In this document: in pieces, positions 6,185-10,811 of the stretch | How positions within the stretch are numbered: position 1 is the stretch's first letter | Layout: each line of letters opens with the position of its first letter | Assembly: GCA_041674345.1 (NCBI GenBank) | Contig: JBAYVY010000094.1 | Coordinates: 1 to 10,811 of the forward strand | DNA from: JBAYVY01 sp041674345 | GTDB taxonomy: Bacteria > Planctomycetota > Phycisphaerae > Phycisphaerales > Zrk34 | Direction: 5' to 3' | Length of the DNA: 10,811 nucleotides | Notes under the pieces: model-generated | What the model was told of the DNA's origin: nothing | Database searches by the model: none | The model's input: the letters and a program-made list of their open reading frames with translations, nothing else | Position numbers and translations under genes: made by a program

Positions 6185-6325
6185 CACGCGGATCAATCCT
6201 GTTCGGCACGGTTTTCGCGCCTTGGACTTACGTCATTTTAAGTGTTTTGATGAACCGGCTGTTCCGCGAAATCAGGATAAAAACGCCTACCGCAAGGTGC
6301 GTGCCGAACAGGATTGCACGCGGAT
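6185..6325. repeat. 9-bp target-site duplication flanking the MITE
   Basis: cacgcggat occurs at 6185-6193 and again at 6317-6325, touching the outer edges of the inverted repeats on both sides. The two copies are identical and in direct orientation, as expected of a duplication made by DDE-type transposition. Confidence 0.75.
6194..6316. mobile_element. 123-bp MITE with 16-bp terminal inverted repeats
   Basis: Perfect 16-bp terminal inverted repeats (caatcctgttcggcac at 6194-6209, its complement at 6301-6316) enclose 91 bp with no convincing gene. Immediately outside lies a perfect 9-bp direct repeat. This is the signature of a miniature inverted-repeat transposable element moved in trans by an insertion-sequence transposase. 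The parent family is not clear: 9-bp duplications occur in several, including parts of IS1, IS4 and IS5. Perfect repeats suggest a recent insertion. Its right end lies 32 nt upstream of the pseudopilin ATG at 6349, so it may have separated that gene from its original promoter or supplied a new one; I see no strong outward promoter inside. Confidence 0.8.
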
Positions 6326-6347
6326 ACATTTCACGGAGGATCACAGT

Positions 6348-6460
6348 GATGTGCGATGTGCGATCTGCGATGTGTCGGGAGCGACGAGCGATGAGCGATG
6401 AGCGAGGTCCGTCGATGAACGCGGCTTTTGACATCGCACATCGAACACCGCACATCCGAC
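6348..6460. repeat. Low-complexity GATGTGCGAT repeats with inverted copies
   Basis: Units of the type gatgtgcgat, gatctgcgat and gagcgatgag are clustered at 6348-6405, and the complementary type (catcgcacatcga, caccgcacatccgac) follows at 6432-6462. They can fold against each other. If translation starts at 6349 these repeats encode the pseudopilin N-terminus (M-C-D-V-R-S-A-M-C-R; H-R-T-P-H-I-R-H). I recall similar tracts in front of prepilin-type genes in planctomycetes; this is memory, not a search. Confidence 0.55.
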
Positions 6461-7170
6461 ACGGTTTCACGCTTGTGGAACTTCTGGTGGTGATTGCGAT
6501 CATCGCGGTTTTGATGGCGGTGTTGCTGCCGGCTTTGCGAAACGCGAAAAAAATCGCGCAAAGTTTGCGATGTATGTCAACCATCAAACAGATCGGATTG
6601 TGCAATGATATGTATGCGTCGGACAATAGTGATTGGTACATCCCGATCGTTCAGCCCTACGCCGCGGGTGCAAACGGCATCTGGTGGACAGCCAACAACA
6701 ACTTGCGTGATATGTTCCGCTTGAAAACCACACCGGATGGTTACGCATGGCCCATCTACGATTGGCCGATCAACCTGACCTGCCCCAATGCCGATTATGC
6801 CGTGAATGTCGCAACGCTTGGCAATCGTTGTTGGTACAACTACGGCTACAATGCCGAGAAACGCCCCTGGAACTTATGGATGGGCGCCACTCCCCGCGTT
6901 GCCGCGGCTTATCGAAGATCGCAACTCATTACCCCCGGTTCCAGCATGGTGATGGCCGACTCCCTCGACATCCAGATCACATGGATCGGTTCCATACCCG
7001 GCAAATATCTCGGCGAAAGCCCTTCCGCCGGCGTGATCGCCCTGCGCCACCAGAATGGCGCCAACGCCGTCTATTTTGACGGGCATGTCGATCGTCAAGC
7101 CGGCGATGTTCTTACTTCGTTGAACCCCGATAATGCCTTCTGGGCCGCAACGGCCTCCAATGCGCCGTGA
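6349..7170 (+). CDS. Prepilin-type pseudopilin with H-X9-DG motif
   Basis: A 273-aa type II/IV-like pseudopilin. A basic N-terminal leader ends at the prepilin peptidase site, G39 before F40-T-L-V-E44, with the conserved Glu at +5. The helix L-L-V-V-I-A-I-I-A-V-L-M-A-V-L-L-P-A-L anchors it in the inner membrane or in a pseudopilus. The globular part is rich in Trp, Tyr and Asn. The C-terminal part has H234-x9-D244-G245, the processing-associated motif of a pseudopilin group expanded in Planctomycetota and Lentisphaerota. ATG 6349 follows GGAGG (6335-6339) with 9 nt between; GTG 6346 is 6 nt away. ATG 6415 after GAGG is a good alternative and would leave a more usual 16-residue leader without the repeat-derived residues. 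The stop is 84 nt before the hydrolase, so the two may be cotranscribed. The specific role is unknown; an extracellular-uptake or substrate-handling pseudopilus is a guess. Confidence 0.88.
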   Translation: MCDVRSAMCRERRAMSDERGPSMNAAFDIAHRTPHIRHGFTLVELLVVIAIIAVLMAVLLPALRNAKKIAQSLRCMSTIKQIGLCNDMYASDNSDWYIPIVQPYAAGANGIWWTANNNLRDMFRLKTTPDGYAWPIYDWPINLTCPNADYAVNVATLGNRCWYNYGYNAEKRPWNLWMGATPRVAAAYRRSQLITPGSSMVMADSLDIQITWIGSIPGKYLGESPSAGVIALRHQNGANAVYFDGHVDRQAGDVLTSLNPDNAFWAATASNAP

Positions 7171-7254
7171 CAATATCGCGACAAATCGCCGCAGCCAACG
7201 GTGCCGGTTTGTTCAGTGAACCATATGATTAATTTCCCCGAACGGATTTAACTC

Positions 7255-9990
7255 ATGCGACATTTTATTGCCTGTCTGATCCTGTTGTCTTGTCTTTGCA
7301 GCATGGCCATGGCTCAACCCGAAGTATTACTTGACGTGGATTTTTCCCAGCCCCCTGAGAAATGGGTCGCTGTCAATCCACCCAACGACAAAATGCAGGG
7401 GCGACTGCTCGAAGGGTGGAGTGACAACTCCGAATGGGCGGAAGTCTGGGGTCGCTACGATGCGATGAGCGAGGGCGGCCAGGGCTTCATCCGAATGACG
7501 CTCACCCAATACAAAGGCGGAGCGATGATGATGTATCACGCTCCGCTTCCCCCGGTCAAAACGCCAAGTATCTATCGGCTCCAGGTCCGTGGCAGGAGCA
7601 TGGAAGGCGATACTCAGGGCCGCTTGGGATTTGCTGTGAGAGAGGCTGCGGGTCCTCACAAAAATCTATGGATTGTCGAGCCGAACCTCGGACCGGAATG
7701 GCGCGATTATGAGTGGACTTTCAGTTTGAACCCCATCAATTGCGATTCGGGGTTTTGGATTAATTGGTCAGGCAAGGGAAGCGTGGATATCGCCGGCGTT
7801 CGTCTGGTTCGGCTGGATTACAACGAATACTTGCGGCAACTGGAAAAAGACATGCCGGCGAAAAGCCCTCGCAATCTGATCCGTAGTTCGCGGTTTCCTT
7901 TGGGAATGCAGAGCGGATGGAGCATGGGTCGGATGGTCAGCGATGGGGATCAAATGACCGTTGCCCCGGATGTGACCGTCGATGGCGTCAAAGGCAGCGA
8001 TTGGCCGGCACTGAAGATCACCAGCAACATCGCCGGGGGGTTGTATTTTGAACCCCTGGTGCTTGTCCGTCCCACCAAGCAACAGGTGGTCAGCATTTAT
8101 ATCAAAGGGCGGGGAACAGGAAAATTGTCGATCGGTTGTGATGGGCGCGAATTGGCGAAGAGCGATTTTAATGTTGATTCCAGTCAGGAATGGAAACGGA
8201 TCGAAGTGCCGTTTACGCCGAATATTCTCGGCCGAATCCACAGCATTCAACTGGTGCTCAATCAGCCGACGCGGGGATTGTGGGTGGATGCTCTTCAAGC
8301 TGAGGAAGGCGAACACGCCGGGCCTTATGTGTCGATGAAGACCGCCGAAGTCGCCTTGGCCTGCCCATCGGATACGGATGCGGCTGCGGCGCGAATCCAA
8401 TTCGCCGATGAACCGGCCGAAGTGGAGTATTGCGTCACAGGTGCCGAGTCTGGTTCGGTGTTGAAGACGGAAGTCTTTGACCTTTATGGCCATGAACGAT
8501 CACTACCGGACATACTTTTGCCCCTAAATGGAACATCGCCTGTGCGGGGACGACTTGCTTATGACCCGCCTGTGGATCGCCCGTATGGCCAGTTTCGTAT
8601 CGAGTGCCGGGTGGTCAAAGAGGATACGGACATCAGTCCGGTCAACGAGTTGATCGTGACACGCATTCGACGTCCGCGGTTCTGGGGTATTGATGCGCCC
8701 CAGTCCTATTTTGGAACACACACATTCTCCAATAATCGCCATCTGCTGATGGCCAAGGCGGTGGGCATCAACTGGGTTCGTCTGCACGATGCGGGGATTG
8801 AGTATGTGCAGTGGTATTCACTTGAACCGCAACCCGGCCGCTGGACCTTTCATGATGCTTCGATCAATAAGTATCGCGGCAAGCACTTGTCCATTCTGGG
8901 CCAGCTCGTGACCGCTCCACTCTGGGCCAGCCGACATCCGCAAGACGCGACGCTTGGCTATTACGACCGCTTCTTCATGCCAAGGGATTACTCCCTGTTC
9001 GGCCAATATGTCAAAACCGTCGTCGGTCGTTATCAAGGCGTGATCGACGCATGGGACATGTGGAACGAACCCTGGGGGGCGCATTTCTGGATATACGACT
9101 ACAACGCCTCCGAAAAACGGTTCATACAGAGTCCTGATGCGGCCGGGGATTATGCCCGGTTGATGGGTACATCCTACGAACAGGCGAAGCTCGCCTCGCC
9201 GAATGCGATCATCTCCGGTTTGAACACTTATGACACGGGGCGCGGTACCCAGTGGACCAATCGCCTGCTCGCGGCTGGCGCGCTCCCATCCTGTGACGTG
9301 ATTAATTATCACCAATATATTTTGATGCGATGTGGATTCCCCGGCGACCGTGCTCAACAGGGCTATCACGAAGCGCTCGGGAATATGCTCGACACCCCCG
9401 ACTTCAAATCTCCAAAGCCGGTTTGGATGACGGAAGGCAACCCCATTTCGGGACGATGCAAAAACGGGTTCTATCATTACACCCTTCCCAAGACCGACGA
9501 ACGCGAGAACTGGATGGACAACTGCGATTGCCAGTCGCGATACATGGTGTCTCTGTTATCCTGCGGAGTTCAAAAATTTTTTCTCTATTCCATGCACGTT
9601 CATGGGTATTTCGGCATACCTCACCGCGACCGAACCATCGTCACCAGTGAAGGGTATCCCGACTCCACCGCGGTCGCATATGCAGCTCTTGCGTGGAACC
9701 TCGACGGCATGCAGCCCGTCACAACACTCACTTTGGCGCCGGATGTATATGCCTTCCTCTTCCAATCCACCGATGGCCTGCGCAGTGCCGCCGTGCTTGC
9801 AACCAAGAGAACTGACATTCCCCCCTTCACTCCGGCCACGGCACCGGATATGCAACGTCAAGATGTTTTGGGAAATCCGCTGCCTCTGAATCGCCCGCTG
9901 GGCGCGACTATTGAATATTGGGTATGGAATCATCCCGCCGATGCTCTGAGGGAATTACTGACCCAACATTCCGAATCGAACCCACGTTAA
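7255..9990 (+). CDS. Secreted multidomain glycoside hydrolase, clan GH-A
   Basis: A 911-aa secreted enzyme likely to cleave glycosidic bonds of an extracellular polysaccharide. A signal peptide (L-I-L-L-S-C-L-C-S-M-A-M-A, cleavage after Ala20) comes first. Then there are two jelly-roll, carbohydrate-binding-like domains (about 22-195 and 207-358), an Ig-like or linker domain (about 360-470) and a (beta/alpha)8 barrel from about 473 to 830. Clan GH-A marks are D-M-W-N604-E605-P606, with Glu605 as acid/base; N-Y-H686-Q-Y; and W-M-T-E727-G-N, with Glu727 as nucleophile 122 residues later. The early barrel sequence (Y-F-G-T-H-T-F, then V-G-I-N-W-V-R) recalls GH39, GH5 and related families, but I cannot assign a family or substrate. 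ATG 7255 follows CGGA with an 8-nt spacer. Leu-Leu-Ser-Cys13 could be a weak lipobox, a lipoprotein alternative. It follows the pseudopilin in the same direction. The stop at 9988-9990 abuts IS-derived sequence. Confidence 0.9.
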   Translation: MRHFIACLILLSCLCSMAMAQPEVLLDVDFSQPPEKWVAVNPPNDKMQGRLLEGWSDNSEWAEVWGRYDAMSEGGQGFIRMTLTQYKGGAMMMYHAPLPPVKTPSIYRLQVRGRSMEGDTQGRLGFAVREAAGPHKNLWIVEPNLGPEWRDYEWTFSLNPINCDSGFWINWSGKGSVDIAGVRLVRLDYNEYLRQLEKDMPAKSPRNLIRSSRFPLGMQSGWSMGRMVSDGDQMTVAPDVTVDGVKGSDWPALKITSNIAGGLYFEPLVLVRPTKQQVVSIYIKGRGTGKLSIGCDGRELAKSDFNVDSSQEWKRIEVPFTPNILGRIHSIQLVLNQPTRGLWVDALQAEEGEHAGPYVSMKTAEVALACPSDTDAAAARIQFADEPAEVEYCVTGAESGSVLKTEVFDLYGHERSLPDILLPLNGTSPVRGRLAYDPPVDRPYGQFRIECRVVKEDTDISPVNELIVTRIRRPRFWGIDAPQSYFGTHTFSNNRHLLMAKAVGINWVRLHDAGIEYVQWYSLEPQPGRWTFHDASINKYRGKHLSILGQLVTAPLWASRHPQDATLGYYDRFFMPRDYSLFGQYVKTVVGRYQGVIDAWDMWNEPWGAHFWIYDYNASEKRFIQSPDAAGDYARLMGTSYEQAKLASPNAIISGLNTYDTGRGTQWTNRLLAAGALPSCDVINYHQYILMRCGFPGDRAQQGYHEALGNMLDTPDFKSPKPVWMTEGNPISGRCKNGFYHYTLPKTDERENWMDNCDCQSRYMVSLLSCGVQKFFLYSMHVHGYFGIPHRDRTIVTSEGYPDSTAVAYAALAWNLDGMQPVTTLTLAPDVYAFLFQSTDGLRSAAVLATKRTDIPPFTPATAPDMQRQDVLGNPLPLNRPLGATIEYWVWNHPADALRELLTQHSESNPR

Positions 9991-10055
9991 TGTCCCGCCC
10001 TATGAAGCCGGGTTTGTCAAGGGGGAGTTTCGGGCGATGGGGTTCATGCTCCTAT

Positions 10056-10131
10056 CCGGGTTGCGTCCTTCACTGATCGTCGGACGACCCATTCAACTTC
10101 CATGCGACGACGCCCATTCTTTTCAACCCGG
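10056..10131 (-). ncRNA. Candidate bridge-RNA (seekRNA) relic of the IS110-family element
   Basis: Downstream of the transposase relic the minus strand can form nested stems: an outer 8-bp perfect pairing (ccgggttg at 10056-10063 with caacccgg at 10124-10131) closes a 60-nt loop, and inside it atcgtcg (10076-10082) pairs with cgacgac (10105-10111) with one wobble. A separate hairpin lies at 10147-10161 (gacag, ccggg, ctgtc). IS110-family elements encode a structured guide RNA in a non-coding end. The position fits, but guide-target pairing is not shown, so this is a hypothesis. Confidence 0.3.
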
Positions 10132-10256
10132 TTCGTGACCTTGGGGGACAGCCGGGCTGTCGTCTGGTCCATCGCGTGGAATCTCCTGCCTTCGTTCATC
10201 TCACGTCCTTTGACCCGCGGTGCTCTCCGGGGGCGGGGGCGAATGCCTCCGCCGCA

Positions 10257-10424
10257 TCACGTCGTTGTCGCCATCGTCGGTTCGCGCCACGATGTGCCAT
10301 CCCGCAACTTTGCCCAACAAATCACCAGCAGTTTCCACGCCGTCGCCGTCACCGCGATCTTCCGTCGGGTCTTGCTGCCTCGACACACCTGATCAAAATG
10401 CGCACACAACCGTAAGCGTTCCAT
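10257..10424 (-). pseudogene. IS110-family transposase, C-terminal fragment
   Basis: The open frame from ATG 10424 to TGA 10257 gives 55 residues. From about residue 8 it reads C-terminal IS110/IS1111 transposase: A-H-F-D-Q-V-C-R-G-S-K-T-R-R-K-I-A-V-T-A, then K-L-L-V-I-C-W-A and L-R-D-G-T. The family's C-terminal domain carries the catalytic serine in the preceding part, which is missing here, as are the N-terminal DEDD domain and the rest of the protein (usually 300-400 aa). The ATG is probably a chance codon in the 34-bp repeat that replaced the upstream part, not a real start. Confidence 0.65.
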
Positions 10425-10444
10425 AAAACCCGTCTTTTGTGGCG
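10411..10444. repeat. 34-bp direct repeat, copy 1
   Basis: Starts cgtaagcgttccataaaacc and ends cttttgtggcg. It matches 10705-10738 at 33 of 34 positions and lies directly beside the inverted-repeat element. It overlaps the 5' limit of the transposase relic. Confidence 0.75.
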
Positions 10445-10622
10445 AGCAAGAAAGCGGGACAGAGCAAGAAAGCGGGACATGTACGATTTTACTTGGGTCT
10501 GCAAATCCGGTTTCTCACCACCCATTCCATCCACGCGCCTCCCCCATTGCCCGCCCGCGATTCACACATTCCCACAAAACCGTACCTGTCCCGCTTTCTG
10601 TTCCTGTCCCGCTTTCTTTTCC
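10444..10622. repeat. REP/BIME-like inverted-repeat element
   Basis: The left arm has two perfect tandem copies of gagcaagaaagcgggaca (10444-10461, 10462-10479), followed by tgtacgatttta. The right arm holds the same units inverted (tgtcccgctttctgttcc at 10587-10604 and tgtcccgctttcttttcc at 10605-10622), preceded by aaaaccgtacc. Overall the arms pair over about 50 nt with several mismatches around a 90-nt centre. The AAAGCGGGACAGGTACGNTTTT-like unit resembles repeats mobilised by RAYT (REP-associated tyrosine) transposases, many of which have a GGGACAGGT core. No transposase gene is in the window. The family assignment rests on motif resemblance. Confidence 0.6.
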
Positions 10623-10704
10623 CCGCCGAGAAATCGGCTGACCCGCCGCAGGAAGTAAGCCCCCATCGACCGCACCGCCGCGCCAAGTTCCGCCCCTATT
10701 GCCC

Positions 10705-10738
10705 CGTAAGCGTTTCATAAAACCCGTCTTTTGTGGCG
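10705..10738. repeat. 34-bp direct repeat, copy 2
   Basis: Starts cgtaagcgtttcataaaacc and ends cttttgtggcg; it differs from copy 1 at one base. The period is 294 bp. With copy 1 it encloses the REP/BIME-like element, so the whole unit could be a tandem duplication or an insertion with an unusually long flanking duplication. Confidence 0.75.
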
Positions 10739-10811
10739 TGTGGGCTGATGCGATGCTGTGGGGATGGAAGATATCCATCACAATGGTTCGATGACCAAGC
10801 GTATGCGTCGG
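10739..10811. other. Window end, no identified gene
   Basis: On the minus strand a frame is open through this stretch (L-G-H-R-T-I-V-M-D-I-F-H-P-H) into the 34-bp repeat, but I recognise no family and no end is visible. It may belong to a feature beyond the window. Confidence 0.3.

Larger units (their letters stand above)
9991..10424 (-). mobile_element. 3' end of an IS110-family element (relic)
   Basis: On the minus strand this region holds the C-terminal coding part of an IS110-type transposase (10257-10424), then about 265 bp without a gene that ends in TTGACAAACCCGGCTTCATA (10001-10020), which I recall as typical of IS110-family 3' ends. The long non-coding tail downstream of the transposase suits the IS1111 subgroup. 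The 5' part is missing: homology stops at about 10410, where a 34-bp direct repeat begins. The element is therefore truncated and cannot be active. The inner border and the exact end near 9991-10000 are estimates. Confidence 0.6.

Noticed and set aside
4988..6196. A 402-codon open frame on the minus strand opposite PEP-CTERM gene 2
   Set aside because: It is antisense to a convincing gene; its Gly/Ala/Val/Glu-rich, domain-free sequence is what the GC-rich repeats of the real gene give on the other strand.
6222..6250. Outward promoter inside the MITE (TTGGAC, 17 nt, TTTTGA)
   Set aside because: The -10 match is too poor to support a promoter call.
7203..7222. Weak dyad around ttcagtgaa upstream of the hydrolase as an operator or terminator
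   Set aside because: Short and imperfect, with no T tract and no match to the operator candidates of the two regulators.
10102..10392. Plus-strand open frames of 79-96 codons in the tail of the window
   Set aside because: They are antisense to the IS110-family transposase relic and its non-coding end, and their Arg/Pro/Ser-rich products look random.
10444..10622. Repeats considered as a CRISPR array
   Set aside because: Only two abutting 18-bp units per arm, inverted between arms, with no unique spacers and no cas gene.
10437..10781. Several overlapping small open frames on both strands
   Set aside because: They read through inverted and direct repeats; repeated K-K-A-G-Q or G-T-G-T-E-S residues are translations of the repeat units.

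Overview
The window looks like chromosome of a free-living, polysaccharide-degrading bacterium of the PVC group. Planctomycetota (Phycisphaerae-like) is the best guess; Lentisphaerota, Kiritimatiellota or Verrucomicrobiota are alternatives. The clues are two proteins with PEP-CTERM sorting tags, a pseudopilin with an H-X9-DG motif, LacI-type regulators beside surface proteins, and the low-complexity intergenic repeats often seen in planctomycete genomes. This is inference from gene content; no marker gene is present.

Layout. Positions 1-161 hold a TCATTCG-rich repeat, a GCCGCTTGCGG palindrome and a terminator-like hairpin. Next come two mirror-image modules. On the minus strand a LacI-family regulator (1154-2281) is followed 32 nt downstream by a PEP-CTERM protein (162-1121). 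On the plus strand a paralogous LacI regulator (3032-4066) is followed 84 nt downstream by an autotransporter-repeat-type PEP-CTERM protein (4151-6058). The 750-bp divergent gap holds a promoter and operator-like sequence for each regulator: a 16-bp near-palindrome with a central CG for the minus gene, and a perfect 15-bp tandem repeat over the -10 box for the plus gene. It also holds a coding-like remnant.

After the second PEP-CTERM gene lie three hairpins and a 123-bp MITE (6194-6316) with perfect 16-bp terminal inverted repeats and a perfect 9-bp target duplication. A pseudopilin (6349-7170) and a secreted clan GH-A glycoside hydrolase of 911 aa (7255-9990) follow. The last 820 bp hold no intact gene: the 3' end of an IS110-family element with a transposase C-terminal relic and a foldable non-coding tail, a REP/BIME-like inverted repeat, and a 34-bp direct repeat flanking it.

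How the genes may work together (inference): each regulator probably senses a sugar, represses itself and controls the cell-surface protein behind it, while the pseudopilin and hydrolase handle the polysaccharide outside the cytoplasm. The most unusual feature is that the two PEP-CTERM proteins have unrelated mature regions but share a short N-terminal sequence of the form M-x-D-S-G-x-x-R-x-E-S-S upstream of the signal peptide, in frame and behind good ribosome binding sites in both modules.
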